Positions 8,972 through 16,747 of a stretch of 64,000 nt of DNA are shown one piece after another. The stretch is from Bradyrhizobium sp. BR 10289 (lineage in GTDB: Bacteria > Pseudomonadota > Alphaproteobacteria > Rhizobiales > Xanthobacteraceae). The position numbers and the translations under genes are program-made. How positions within the stretch are numbered: position 1 is the stretch's first letter; every line of letters starts with the position of its first letter. The stretch covers positions 180,762 through 244,761 of the forward strand of contig NZ_JACOFR010000010.1 of NCBI RefSeq assembly GCF_019455385.1, in the 5' to 3' direction. The notes under the pieces are model-generated. The model had not been told where the DNA came from. It saw nothing but the letters and a program-made list of their open reading frames with translations, and did not search any database.

Positions 8972-9080
8972 GCTTGCGTTGACGCTGTTGGCGCGAAGGC
9001 GTTCGCGAGCCGCGCTGTGCCAACAAAGCATTTAGAGATGGAAATCTAGTCTGCGGCGCAAACAAGGGTGGTCAAGAACA

Positions 9081-9365
9081 ATGCCTCAGATCTGGATGAC
9101 GTATAACGAACTCGGCGCGCTTTGCGGCTGCGGCGCAATGGAAGCCAGGGAGCGCGCGATTCATTTGTCGCTCGATCGTCGCAAAAGCCGCGGCGGGACG
9201 ACGCGCGTGAAACTCGATCTGGCACTGACGGCGAAATTCCTCGCATCCGTGCGCGATTCCGATTTCGATCTCGATTGCGCCATCGAGGCGCTCCAGAACA
9301 CCCACCGGCAGATGGCCAATCTTCTCACGTCCAGTGAGATCCGCGACCGGCGTGGAGTGGCTTGA
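9081..9365 (+). CDS. small conserved-type protein of unknown function
   Basis: A 94-residue basic protein starting MPQIWMTYNELG. The segment from TYNELGALCGC to the RRKSRGGTTRVKL stretch could form a small helix-turn-helix like those of recombination directionality or MerR-type proteins, but this is only suggestive. No signal peptide or membrane segment is seen. It is preceded by a purine-rich stretch (AAGGGTGG) about 12 bases before ATG. It points toward an oppositely oriented exported protein, with a stable hairpin between them. Confidence 0.55.
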   Translation: MPQIWMTYNELGALCGCGAMEARERAIHLSLDRRKSRGGTTRVKLDLALTAKFLASVRDSDFDLDCAIEALQNTHRQMANLLTSSEIRDRRGVA

Positions 9366-9376
9366 GCCGTTCCTGG

Positions 9377-9405
9377 TGGCGGCCCGCCGCGACAGGCGGG
9401 CGCCA
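9377..9405. terminator. hairpin between convergent genes
   Basis: TGGC/GCCA and GCCCGCC/GGCGGGC form an 11-base-pair stem with one bulged G and a six-base loop (9389-9394). It lies between the convergent genes ending at 9365 (+) and 9411 (-). No T run follows on either strand, so its role as a bidirectional terminator is a guess. Confidence 0.4.
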
Positions 9406-9410
9406 TAAGG

Positions 9411-9665
9411 TTACTGGCGGGAAATTCCCATCTCTCTCTGGAGTTGCGGCGAGAGCCCCATCGCGCCCTCGGTTCGGCCTTGCCCGGTGCCGCCATTGCG
9501 CGCCGGAGCTGCAGGGGTGGCCGAAGATATATTGGGGCTGCTGACCGCCCCTGACGTGCCGTTGCCCTGCGCATTTCGTGTGGGGGAGGTGTAGGTGCCT
9601 TGAGCCTCGGCGGAGCCGGATGTTCCGATCAACAAGGCTCCAGCCAGGAATATGCCATATCTCAT
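9411..9665 (-). CDS. small exported protein, low complexity
   Basis: An 84-residue protein with a clear signal peptide: MRYGIFLAGALLIGTSGSAEA, with cleavage expected after AEA. The mature part is rich in Gly, Thr, Asn and Ser and ends in a short LSPQLQREMGISRQ segment. I start at the internal Met because it gives a complete signal peptide; the open frame begins 21 codons earlier. It resembles the exported protein at 56516-56749 in size and composition (both mature chains begin QGT), but not enough to prove homology. Function unknown. Confidence 0.55.
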   Translation of the reverse strand: MRYGIFLAGALLIGTSGSAEAQGTYTSPTRNAQGNGTSGAVSSPNISSATPAAPARNGGTGQGRTEGAMGLSPQLQREMGISRQ

Positions 9666-9761
9666 CGTGGTCAGGGTTCCAGTCGCTGCAAAGAGCGACA
9701 CTATGGACCGGAGGTCGTTTGGCGCCAACCGCAGTTTTGGCTTTCGCGACCGAGATACAGT

Positions 9762-10127
9762 TTATGATGGGGGTCTGGGCAGGAACGCCAGGATCGTCTG
9801 GGCCAGGAGCACGCCCACGATCCCGCCAGCGGCCTTTTGCAGCACGTCGAGAATATGGGGATCCTGATCCAGTATAAAGGCTTGAAAGATCTCAAGAAAG
9901 CCAGCGACGGCCAGAACCAGCATGCAGGCGCCGGCGAAACGTCCCGGTAACAGGAAGGACAGCAGGAAGCCCAGCAGCGCGTAGGCGCTGAAGCGCTCTA
10001 TGACAAAGACCCAATAGGCTTCCGCATGTCCTATCAACGCCGGCCTGCCCGCCAGTCTGGCGAGGGTGGCGTAAGCGATAAGCGCGAGGCAGACGCCGGT
10101 CGCGGCTAATAGATGATTGCGGCGCAT
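9762..10127 (-). CDS. VanZ-like membrane protein
   Basis: A 121-residue integral membrane protein with about four hydrophobic segments. The residues around VIERFSAYALLGFLLSFLLP and FLEIFQAFILDQDPHILDVL match the pattern of VanZ-like proteins, including the acidic and aromatic residues between helices and a late Asp-rich loop. VanZ-family proteins are loosely tied to envelope or glycopeptide resistance functions, and the role here cannot be inferred. The start ATG 10127 gives MRRNHLLAATG. It is probably a single gene; a dyad lies upstream at 10212-10233. Confidence 0.65.
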   Translation of the reverse strand: MRRNHLLAATGVCLALIAYATLARLAGRPALIGHAEAYWVFVIERFSAYALLGFLLSFLLPGRFAGACMLVLAVAGFLEIFQAFILDQDPHILDVLQKAAGGIVGVLLAQTILAFLPRPPS

Positions 10128-10211
10128 GTCCGACCATAGCGCTAACCTCAGTGCCGGTGCTCGAAACCTGACGGTATCGTTAAAGTGGTCTTCTGTGCGA
10201 TCAGGGCAGGC

Positions 10212-10233
10212 AGCATGGCGTTTGTGCCATGCT
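10212..10233. repeat. perfect 8-bp inverted repeat
   Basis: AGCATGGC (10212-10219) and GCCATGCT (10226-10233) flank a six-base loop. On the + strand the stem is followed by CAAATTTTC. It lies between two minus-strand genes (10270-10506 and 9762-10127), so as a terminator it would face the wrong way. It may instead be an operator or mRNA structure upstream of the VanZ-like gene. Confidence 0.4.
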
Positions 10234-10269
10234 CAAATTTTCGGACGCAGCATGATCAAATATCCGGCG

Positions 10270-10506
10270 TCAGTTGCTGCGCCGGCCGCCGGACGCCACG
10301 CGTTTCATCGACGTGACGTTGCGGTTATCCGGTCGCATCAGGAATTCCGGGGGTTGGGACGGCCGCGAAGGGCGAACGTAGGGCTCCCACTTCAGGTATC
10401 GCGTCAGATAGCTCGTGCGACGCCTGTACGACACGACAGAACGCGTGCCATAGCCCGCCGCGAACGAACTTATCGCCACCAGGATGAGGAGAAGGGGATC
10501 GGGCAT
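10270..10506 (-). CDS. small one-helix membrane protein
   Basis: A 78-residue protein: MPDPLLLILVAISSFAAGYG forms one N-terminal membrane helix, followed at once by a basic stretch (SYRRRTSYLTRY) and a Pro/Arg-rich tail. The pattern matches the protein at 16592-16747, where a hydrophobic MTPFLILILIF segment leads into GYAARALRSRKRK and a similar tail, so the two look paralogous. The basic side would stay in the cytoplasm. Function unknown; no operon partner is evident. Confidence 0.55.
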   Translation of the reverse strand: MPDPLLLILVAISSFAAGYGTRSVVSYRRRTSYLTRYLKWEPYVRPSRPSQPPEFLMRPDNRNVTSMKRVASGGRRSN

Positions 10507-10871
10507 TTCGACGAGACTTGGTACGGAAGAGGAGATTTAGCGGCGTTTAACCGTTTTGCGCGATGCCGGTAAGGCAGCTTTGCGGAATCCCGGTGACAAG
10601 CCATCACATCAATTTGCTCCCCCGCCGTGGAACAAGACTTCCCGGTGCGAACGCGGCTATCGTCTGCATGGATCGCCGCTGCCATTCCAGCGTCCGGAGC
10701 CTTCGCAAGCCTCCTCGTGTTTATGCGCGCTTCGACCGTGGCCCCCTGAGGCGGCGGCGCATTCGTGAGACCCCCTCACGGGTGAGATACCCTGCGGTAA
10801 ATCCGGTCACGAAAACTCCCGAGATCACGGCCAGCGCCAGCATCCGGTCCGAAAAGCATATTGTGTGCCAA
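10507..10871. other. intergenic region, no gene recognised
   Basis: About 365 bases between two minus-strand small genes. The frames on both strands look like shadows, with no ribosome-binding site or family-like sequence. I see no strong promoter or terminator here. Confidence 0.5.
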
Positions 10872-11045
10872 TCAACGCCGGATGGGCTGCGCGGTGTTCT
10901 TCAGCCGGGCGAGCCGTATCACGATGGATCGCTCGGAGCGCTCCAGCTTTGCGGCAATGAGCCGCGCCTTGTATCCCTGCGCATCCAGCTCGAGCAGCAA
11001 CCGATCCTGATCTTCGGTCCAGCGCGTACTTTTATTGCGAGACAT
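10872..11045 (-). CDS. 57-residue SANT/Myb-like small protein
   Basis: A short gene from ATG (complement of 11043-11045) to TGA (10872-10874). The product starts MSRNKSTRWTEDQDRLLLEL and continues with a second helix containing AAKLERSERSIVIRLARL. The tryptophan, acidic run and spaced helices are those of a small SANT/Myb-like or HTH domain. It resembles the 57-residue product of 11434-11607, which also has W, an acidic pair, an AAKL helix and a final basic helix. Such small proteins may bind DNA, but the target is unknown. Translation was done by hand. Confidence 0.6.
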   Translation of the reverse strand: MSRNKSTRWTEDQDRLLLELDAQGYKARLIAAKLERSERSIVIRLARLKNTAQPIRR

Positions 11046-11433
11046 CGTCGCCTCGGTTGGTCACTTCGTCGAGATCGAGGTCCCATCCTCAGACGACGAT
11101 CTTGCTCCTGTCGGCGGGACCGCGTCGGAGCATCCGCGACGGTCGCATCAGACGTGTGACGATGACTTTCTCAGCGCTCTGAAGAAACACGTACCGCCTC
11201 ACGCGGCTGCCGCTGCATCAGGATCGCTCTGCTTTTCGTCAATCGCTCTTCGTCGGCGGATGGCCGAAGAGAGTGAAGCGACTATCGAGCGGAAGTTTGA
11301 CCACGGATTGTGTGCATGACGGGTTTGTCTGCGCAGAATCGCGGCTCTCTCTAGCAAGTCGCGCCGAAGCAACGTGGCGAGGGGCCAATCGTTCCGCCTG
11401 GGAGCTGCGGGGCGGCGAGTTTGGCACGGGATG
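11046..11433. other. intergenic region with dispersed repeat copy A
   Basis: About 388 bases between two small minus-strand genes. It holds the repeat copy at 11276-11339. A 37-codon frame on the minus strand (GTG 11202 to TGA 11089, starting MRRYVFLQSAEKV) looks mildly coding-like, but it has no convincing ribosome-binding site and is not called as a gene. Confidence 0.5.
11276..11339. repeat. dispersed intergenic repeat, copy A
   Basis: About 64 bases matching 15356-15420 in the same orientation. The shared blocks are CTATCGAGCGGAAGTTTG, GATTGTGTGCATGACGGGTT and TGCGCA, with roughly a dozen differences and one indel. Both copies lie in intergenic DNA about 4.1 kb apart. The repeat does not encode a conserved protein that I can recognise. 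Confidence 0.75.
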
Positions 11434-11607
11434 TCAGCTCTTCTTGCCGGGCTTCGATTTCAACGACAGGCCGAGACGCAGCGCCATGCGCTTGATCGCA
11501 TCGGTTGAACGACCGAGAAGTTTCGCTGCCTCTTCCAGCGACGTCGAAGACTTGGCCAGCTCCATGAGCCGGCGGTCTTCCTTGAACGACCAGGGCCTGC
11601 GCGCCAT
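11434..11607 (-). CDS. 57-residue SANT/Myb-like small protein
   Basis: The product MARRPWSFKEDRRLMELAKS continues with SLEEAAKLLGRSTDAIKRMA and a Lys-rich end. Helices spaced around a Trp and an acidic pair suggest a SANT-like or HTH DNA-binding domain, as in many small rhizobial proteins. It is a likely paralog of the gene at 10872-11045. A second ATG in frame at 11619 would add MVSV; it sits directly behind GAGGAGAGG, so the spacing is poor for either start. Its target is unknown. Confidence 0.65.
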   Translation of the reverse strand: MARRPWSFKEDRRLMELAKSSTSLEEAAKLLGRSTDAIKRMALRLGLSLKSKPGKKS

Positions 11608-11829
11608 AACCGAAACCATCCTCTCCTCGACACAACGACAAAGCCGCCAAGCGGACCCATGTTCGCTCGACGGCTTTGCTTGGGTGGGGCCGGGCTTGGG
11701 GCAGCCCGGTGAGAAGATGGATATGCGATCCCCGGGCGTTCGCAACAAACAACGGGGATTAAGCTAACCGCTCAACCTTACCGCGATAAAATCCGGGCGG
11801 AGCGCTCCGTAATACCACGGGGTTTTTCG

Positions 11830-12891
11830 TCAGCCGAGGCCGATTCGCGTGTGCTGGTAGCCGCGATCGAGGATGTTCTGCCACCATGTCCGGTTGTCGC
11901 AGAACCAGCGGACAGTCTTGGTCAGCCCGCTCTCGAAATCCTCGCGCGGGCGCCAGCCGAGCTCGCGCTCGATCTTGCCGGGATCCATGGCGTAGCGCAG
12001 ATCATGGCCGGGCCGGTCGGCCACAAAGCTGATCAGGTCGCGGCGTCTGGCGGTGCCGGGCGAGATCTCATCGAGCAGATCGCAGATGCGCTCGATGACG
12101 TCGAGATTGGTCCGCTCGCAGCGCGCGCCGATATTGTAGGTCTCGCCAACCCTGCCGTGCTCGAGAGTTAGCGTCAGCGCCTCCGCGTGGTCGGCGACAT
12201 AGAGCCAGTCGCGAATGTTGGCGCCGTTGCCGTAGACCGGCAGAGGTTCGCCCGCCAACCCGCGAATGATCATGTGCGGGATCAGTTTCTCGGGAAAATG
12301 ATAGGGTCCGTAATTGTTCGAGCAGTTCGTCACCAGGGTGGGAAGCCCGTAGGTCTCCCGCCAGGCGCGGACGAGATGATCCGACGAGGCCTTGCTCGCC
12401 GAATAGGGCGAGTTCGGCGCATAGGCAGTGTCTTCGCTGAACTGGCCGCTGGCGCCGAGCGATCCGAACACCTCGTCGGTCGAGACGTGGAGAAAGCGGA
12501 AGCGCGCGCGCCGCTCCGGCGTCATCGCCCGCCAGTGCCGCAGTGCTTCCTGAAGCAGGGTGAACGTGCCAACGACGTTGGTCTGGATGAACTCGGCGGG
12601 GCCGTCGATCGAACGGTCGACGTGGCTTTCCGCCGCAAGATTCATCACCGCGTCGGGCTGGTATGTCTCGAACAACGCGCGCAGACCCGCGCTCTCGCCG
12701 ATGCATTGCTGTGCGAAGACGTAGCGCGGATGGGTGGAGGCGCCCGGCAGCGAGTCGAGATTGGCGGCGTAAGTGAGCTTGTCGATGTTGACGACGCGCG
12801 CGCCGGTGTCCGCCAGCAGATGGCGGATCACGGCCGAGCCGATGAAGCCCGCACCGCCCGTCACGAAGATGGTGATGCCGTCAAAGCGCAT
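11830..12891 (-). CDS. rfbB: dTDP-glucose 4,6-dehydratase
   Basis: A 353-residue short-chain dehydrogenase-type enzyme that converts dTDP-glucose to dTDP-4-keto-6-deoxyglucose, the branch point for rhamnose and other deoxysugars. The N-terminus carries the NAD-binding VTGGAGFIGSAVIRHL, followed by STDEVFGSLG, the catalytic YSASK (PYSASKASSDHLVRAW) and the VTNCSNNYGPYHFPEKLIP block typical of RmlB. The length is normal. It lies 12 bases downstream of rfbA on the same strand, so the two form an operon. No rmlC or rmlD is present in the window, so the final sugar cannot be stated. Confidence 0.95.
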   Translation of the reverse strand: MRFDGITIFVTGGAGFIGSAVIRHLLADTGARVVNIDKLTYAANLDSLPGASTHPRYVFAQQCIGESAGLRALFETYQPDAVMNLAAESHVDRSIDGPAEFIQTNVVGTFTLLQEALRHWRAMTPERRARFRFLHVSTDEVFGSLGASGQFSEDTAYAPNSPYSASKASSDHLVRAWRETYGLPTLVTNCSNNYGPYHFPEKLIPHMIIRGLAGEPLPVYGNGANIRDWLYVADHAEALTLTLEHGRVGETYNIGARCERTNLDVIERICDLLDEISPGTARRRDLISFVADRPGHDLRYAMDPGKIERELGWRPREDFESGLTKTVRWFCDNRTWWQNILDRGYQHTRIGLG

Positions 12892-12903
12892 GCGGTCTTT
12901 GCC

Positions 12904-13794
12904 TCAGGCGCCGCCCGCCTCGCGCCCAAACGAGCGGTAGACCGACAGCAGATATTGCCCGTAGCTGCTCCTGGCGTTCTTTTGCGCCAGCTTCTCGAAC
13001 GCTTCAAGCGAGATGTAACCCTGCCGCAGCGCGATCTCCTCGGGGCAGGCGATGCGCAGCCCCTGGCGCTGCTCGAGGATCTGGACGAAATGGCTGGCTT
13101 CGACCAGCGAGGAATGCGTGCCCGTGTCGAGCCAGGCCATGCCGCGGCCCATCAGCCGCACGAACAGCTCGCCGCGCGCCATGTAGACCCTGTTGACGTC
13201 GGTGATCTCGAGCTCGCCGCGGGGGGAGGGCGCAATCCCGGCGGCGATGTCGAGCACGTCGTTGTCGTAGAAATAGAGCCCGGTCACCGCGATGTTGGAG
13301 CGCGGCTGCGCCGGTTTCTCCTCGATCGACAGCGCCCGTCCGCTGGCGTCGAGCTCGACCACGCCATATTGCTCCGGCGCGTTGACGGGATAGCCGAAGA
13401 TCGTGGCGCCGTGCTGGCGTGAAGCGGCCTGATGCAGCATCTCCGGCAGGCGGTTGCCATAGAAGATGTTGTCGCCCAGCACCAGGGCGACCGGGTCCCT
13501 GCCAACGAAGTTGCGGCCGACGATGAAGGCGTCCGCCAGCCCGCGCGGGCTGTCCTGATGGGCATAAGAAAAGGAGAGGCCGATGTCGGAGCCGTCGCCG
13601 AGCAGCCGCTGGAACAGCGGCTGATCCTGCGGCGTCGTGATGATGAGGATGTCCCTGATGCCCGCGAACATCAGGGTCGACAGCGGATAATAGATCATCG
13701 GCTTGTCGAAGACAGGCAGAAGCTGCTTCGACACCACGGCGGTGACGGGATAAAGCCGGGAACCCGTTCCCCCCGCCAGGATGATGCCCTTCAT
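12904..13794 (-). CDS. rfbA: glucose-1-phosphate thymidylyltransferase
   Basis: A 296-residue nucleotidyltransferase that makes dTDP-glucose from dTTP and glucose 1-phosphate. The N-terminal LAGGTGSRLYPVT is the nucleotide-binding signature; VVSKQLLPVFDKPMIYYPLS and ALVLGDNIFYG follow as in RmlA, and FVEILEQRQGL-type helices occur near the end. It is the first gene of a two-gene unit with rfbB. The product feeds directly into the next enzyme. Start ATG 13794 gives MKGIILAGG, the expected N-terminus. Confidence 0.95.
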   Translation of the reverse strand: MKGIILAGGTGSRLYPVTAVVSKQLLPVFDKPMIYYPLSTLMFAGIRDILIITTPQDQPLFQRLLGDGSDIGLSFSYAHQDSPRGLADAFIVGRNFVGRDPVALVLGDNIFYGNRLPEMLHQAASRQHGATIFGYPVNAPEQYGVVELDASGRALSIEEKPAQPRSNIAVTGLYFYDNDVLDIAAGIAPSPRGELEITDVNRVYMARGELFVRLMGRGMAWLDTGTHSSLVEASHFVQILEQRQGLRIACPEEIALRQGYISLEAFEKLAQKNARSSYGQYLLSVYRSFGREAGGA

Positions 13795-14158
13795 ATGTCC
13801 TCGAGCCTTGGCTCAGCAACCGCCCATTGATAATGGATGGCGCGGCCCATGCAAGCCGGTTCCGGCCGCCGTGGTGGCTCCCGGTCCGGGGCGGGCCGGC
13901 GGCCGCGCTTGGCTATTTGCCTTGCGTTGGCTTTGCAGCGAGGCTGTTGCCTCGAAAGTGGTGTGACCGCGCGGCAGCCACTGTGCTCTTGGACGCGAGA
14001 CCCCGACCTTCGGCCGAATGGGCGAGAAAGACTTGCCTCAGACATGAATAACCGATGGCGAACTCCTGCGCTTTTCGGACGATCCCGCGTCCGAAATCGA
14101 AGTTCATGCTTCGCGAGGCGGTGGTCGCAATCCCTTCTGCGAGATTGCGCCAGCGCAT
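13795..14158. other. intergenic region upstream of rfbA
   Basis: About 364 bases between rfbA and the heptose phosphatase gene, both on the minus strand. Presumably it contains the rfbA promoter. Frames on both strands look like shadows, and I see no recognisable operator or terminator. Confidence 0.5.
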
Positions 14159-14665
14159 CTACGGTTGTCGCGTCAGAAGTGGAACGACGAACGCCTTCAA
14201 GTCCGGGCCTCGAAACATATGCCCCGTAATTCCTGCGGCAGATGCAGCCTCAAGGTCGCTCTGTTTGTCGCCTATCAATATACTGCGCTGGGTGTCGATA
14301 GAGTGTCGCTTTACAAGTTCGTTGATCATGCCCGGCTCCGGCTTTCGGCATGAACATGTCTGTCGATACTCGGCGACGACGCCTTCGGGGTGATGCGGAC
14401 AGTAAACGAACTCATCTATATGTGCGCCTACGCCAGCCAGTTGATTGGCCATCCAATCGTGAAGTGCTCGAACCTGTTCTTCTCCGTAGAAACCGCGTGC
14501 GACCCCCGACTGGTTCGTGACCACGAATGCCAGGTAACCGGACTGATTGACAGCTCGGACAGCCTCCAGCGCGCCCTTAACCCATCGAATCTTGCCCGGC
14601 TCGAAAGCGTAGCCATCATCCTCGTTGAGAACGCCGTCACGATCGAAGAATACTGCAGGCCGCAT
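14159..14665 (-). CDS. gmhB: D-glycero-D-manno-heptose 1,7-bisphosphate 7-phosphatase (GmhB type)
   Basis: A 168-residue HAD-superfamily phosphatase. Catalytic aspartates 8 and 10 are in FFDRDGVLNED, the second motif is VVTNQSGVARGFY, and the metal-binding CPHHPEG and CSCRKPEPG blocks are those of GmhB and histidinol-phosphate phosphatases. LIGDKQSDLEAA supplies the last HAD motif. In ADP-heptose synthesis it removes the 7-phosphate between the two steps of HldE. The other heptose genes lie about 20 kb away (34992-38536), so this one is separated from its pathway. A role in another sugar bisphosphate step is possible. Confidence 0.85.
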   Translation of the reverse strand: MRPAVFFDRDGVLNEDDGYAFEPGKIRWVKGALEAVRAVNQSGYLAFVVTNQSGVARGFYGEEQVRALHDWMANQLAGVGAHIDEFVYCPHHPEGVVAEYRQTCSCRKPEPGMINELVKRHSIDTQRSILIGDKQSDLEAASAAGITGHMFRGPDLKAFVVPLLTRQP

Positions 14666-14752
14666 AGCAATTGCTCTGTTCGTTGAACAGGCCGGTTCTC
14701 CGACTAATCTTGGCGAAACTCAATCGAAAAATTGCCAGGCCTTGATTTCCGG

Positions 14753-15319
14753 CTACGTCAAGCGTTTCGTCCAGAACTTCGATGACTCATCGCTCTGTGT
14801 CCGAACGATGCTGTAATCTCTAAGTGCCTGGATAAGCTTGACGATCGCGGGCTTGCGATTGTCCAGAACCAGATAATTCCCATCCTCCTTTACGATGAGC
14901 ACGAGGTGATGTTCGCCAGTTTTGCGGATGACGACCTCCGCCAACACAAGTGCGGACGAGGCCCAGCCCGCGTTCAGCAGGAGGTGGCGCTTGGTCACGG
15001 CGTAGTCTGCGCAATTGCCTTCTATTGGAAAGATTTGCCAATTGAGGTCGATTTCATCGACCCCATTTTCGCTCGGCGTGATACTCGTGTTCACCACAGT
15101 ATTAACCGCATTCAGGTCATGCCATAGCGCCAGGTAGTCGAGCCGGGTCGTCGTCTGCTGTGTGCCCGTGCGCTGGCTGCACTCCGCAGGAAGGCGGGTA
15201 CAAAAGACAGTGAAGGCCATCGGCGGCAATACGCGGTCGTCTTCTGCGAGCGCAGGTGATGCTTCAACGCAAATGAGCACGAAGGCGACCAGTAGCCATT
15301 TCACGCATCTCATGATCAC
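14753..15319 (-). CDS. BTLCP (transglutaminase-like cysteine peptidase), LapG-like
   Basis: A 188-residue exported protein. The signal peptide is MIMRCVKWLLVAFVLICVEA with cleavage near ALA. The catalytic triad of the bacterial transglutaminase-like cysteine peptidases is visible: Cys103 in GNCADYAVTKR, His137 or 138 in GEHHLVLIV, and Asp153 in LVLDNR. LapG of this family cleaves large surface adhesins in the periplasm under c-di-GMP control through LapD. No LapD or LapA-type gene is recognised here, so a polysaccharide-linked role is open. It is paralogous to 19905-20516. Repeat copy B lies just upstream. Confidence 0.85.
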   Translation of the reverse strand: MIMRCVKWLLVAFVLICVEASPALAEDDRVLPPMAFTVFCTRLPAECSQRTGTQQTTTRLDYLALWHDLNAVNTVVNTSITPSENGVDEIDLNWQIFPIEGNCADYAVTKRHLLLNAGWASSALVLAEVVIRKTGEHHLVLIVKEDGNYLVLDNRKPAIVKLIQALRDYSIVRTQSDESSKFWTKRLT

Positions 15320-15631
15320 GATCCTCGCTCGAGTTCCGCCGTTGAGAGAAGGATGAGACGGCTATCGAGCGGAAGTTTGGCGAGAGATTGTGTGCATGAC
15401 GGGTTCGGCTTGCGCAAAATTGTGACGCTTGCCTGGATCAGAAGCAGTGTAGATCTGATTGGCGTTAGTGTAAGATATTTTACAACCTATGCACGATGTG
15501 TGAAGGGTCTCATCGATTCGGCGAAATCGCCCGATACGTCTTGGAGAATTCGCGGTTTTGCAGACAAGGCTTCCATAATGAACTAGTGTGTGTCGAAATG
15601 ATCGAGTGATCGTGATGTTCCGCATGAAACC
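15320..15631. other. intergenic region with dispersed repeat copy B
   Basis: About 312 bases between divergently oriented genes (peptidase on minus, exported protein on plus), so it should contain two promoters. It includes the repeat copy at 15356-15420. I cannot assign -35/-10 elements with confidence. Confidence 0.5.
15356..15420. repeat. dispersed intergenic repeat, copy B
   Basis: Matches 11276-11339 (see copy A). It begins 37 bases upstream of the peptidase start at 15319 (minus strand) and could lie in its promoter or leader. Copy A has no gene start at the same distance, which argues against a simple shared operator. Confidence 0.75.
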
Positions 15632-16030
15632 ATGTTTGGTGCCGTGACTGCATTGATTATAATGGTTGACGTCTCGGGCGGCCCGGTTCGGGCTGCGGAT
15701 GATGCCTTGACGACGAGTCCGAATGCTGCGCAGCAGGCAGATAGTCTCGTTCCTTCATCGGACACTCTTGTCTCTCGCGACGACTGGAAGCGCAGAATCG
15801 AGGAGGCGCGCTCACGGGCGGACCGAGCGCGGTGGGATTGGCGGCTCAATGCGCCGTTGCGTATTGCCGTGCCCGATCCGCCGGAGAAGATAGCCACCGA
15901 GCGCGTGCTGAGCGACGACACGTTACAGCCGGGAGACATCGTCTCGACAGACAAGGGTTTGCTGCAATTTCGTGGCTGGTCCGGAGAGGACGGGCGGACG
16001 GCGGATTTCGTGCCGATCGTTCCGCGTTGA
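15632..16030 (+). CDS. exported protein of unknown function
   Basis: A 132-residue protein. The N-terminus MFGAVTALIIMVDVSGGPVRA is hydrophobic and ends in an A-x-A-like site, so export is likely, although it lacks basic residues before the hydrophobic stretch. The mature part has a helical, charged segment (DWKRRIEEARSRADRARW) and a compact C-terminal domain with DIVSTDKGLLQFRGW. Upstream frames close quickly at stop codons, so ATG 15632 is the only sensible start. It lies near several other small exported proteins. Not recognised as a known family. Confidence 0.55.
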   Translation: MFGAVTALIIMVDVSGGPVRAADDALTTSPNAAQQADSLVPSSDTLVSRDDWKRRIEEARSRADRARWDWRLNAPLRIAVPDPPEKIATERVLSDDTLQPGDIVSTDKGLLQFRGWSGEDGRTADFVPIVPR

Positions 16031-16280
16031 GCCGGCTGCGCGGCATTTATTTCTTCCCGGCCCAGAGAAGCCCGCCGGCGTCGACTGAATCGGTCTCGTG
16101 TCAATTCGTGATCGTTACAACGGTCCGGCTGAGAATTGATCCAATTATCAAGGACGCACTCAGAATTTCTGGGATGCATCATCTCCGAATGATCGCCATG
16201 TGTTGTTCGTGATCGCGAGCGTCACGAGATCGTCGAATTCGTCCGGCTATGATCCGCGGACGAACAATGCGAATGCGCAG

Positions 16281-16436
16281 ATGCTACAGAAAGCTTGGGC
16301 AGCGTTGCCTCTCACCAAAATCAGAGAACGGGCATTCGAGGGTGCGTTCTTCAGCGTGGTGCTGGTCGCAATGGCCGGCTGGGTCTATTTCATCACGCTT
16401 TTGCTGGTGAGGATGATCCTGTGGTTCTTCGGGTGA
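16281..16436 (+). CDS. small membrane protein
   Basis: A 51-residue protein if started at ATG 16281: MLQKAWAALPLTKIRERAFE precedes a hydrophobic AFFSVVLVAMAGWVYFITLL helix that runs almost to the C-terminus. A GTG at 16200 would add 27 polar residues without a clear function, so I prefer the shorter form. One membrane helix and a basic cytoplasmic N-terminus are all that can be said. It is followed by another small membrane gene. Confidence 0.45.
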   Translation: MLQKAWAALPLTKIRERAFEGAFFSVVLVAMAGWVYFITLLLVRMILWFFG

Positions 16437-16591
16437 CCGGAGCGGATGACCGATCCTCAAGCAGACTGCTGCCCAAGATTTCTCGCGCATGACGACGAAA
16501 TCAGCAGCACTCATCATCATCTCGACACAACTGCACGATGAGAATGCGGTGTCTGGGAGAAGGAAACGTTCCGCAAATGGAAGACTTCCGA

Positions 16592-16747
16592 ATGACGCCG
16601 TTCCTGATCCTGATTCTGATCTTCTCCGCCGGCTTCGGAGTCGGCTACGCCGCTCGAGCCCTGCGGTCGCGCAAGCGCAAGCACATGCGCCAACTCTACG
16701 CACCCTATGGTCCGTCATCCCGGCCGGCGACGCGGCGAGCATTCTGA
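16592..16747 (+). CDS. small one-helix membrane protein
   Basis: A 51-residue protein: MTPFLILILIFSAGFGVGYA forms one membrane helix, followed by ARALRSRKRKHMRQLY and a Pro/Arg-rich end. The start at 16592 has GGAAG seven bases upstream and aligns with the paralog at 10270-10506, whereas the longer frame beginning at 16538 does not. The two share the hydrophobic helix, GYxxR and the basic run. Function unknown. Confidence 0.5.
   Translation: MTPFLILILIFSAGFGVGYAARALRSRKRKHMRQLYAPYGPSSRPATRRAF

Noticed and set aside
11089..11202. 37-codon minus-strand frame beginning MRRYVFLQSAEKV
   Set aside because: Looks mildly coding-like, but it starts with GTG without a ribosome-binding site and I cannot match it to any family.
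12187..13422. 411-codon + strand frame across rfbB and rfbA
   Set aside because: It is antisense to two strongly supported genes and spans their boundary; no motif is present.
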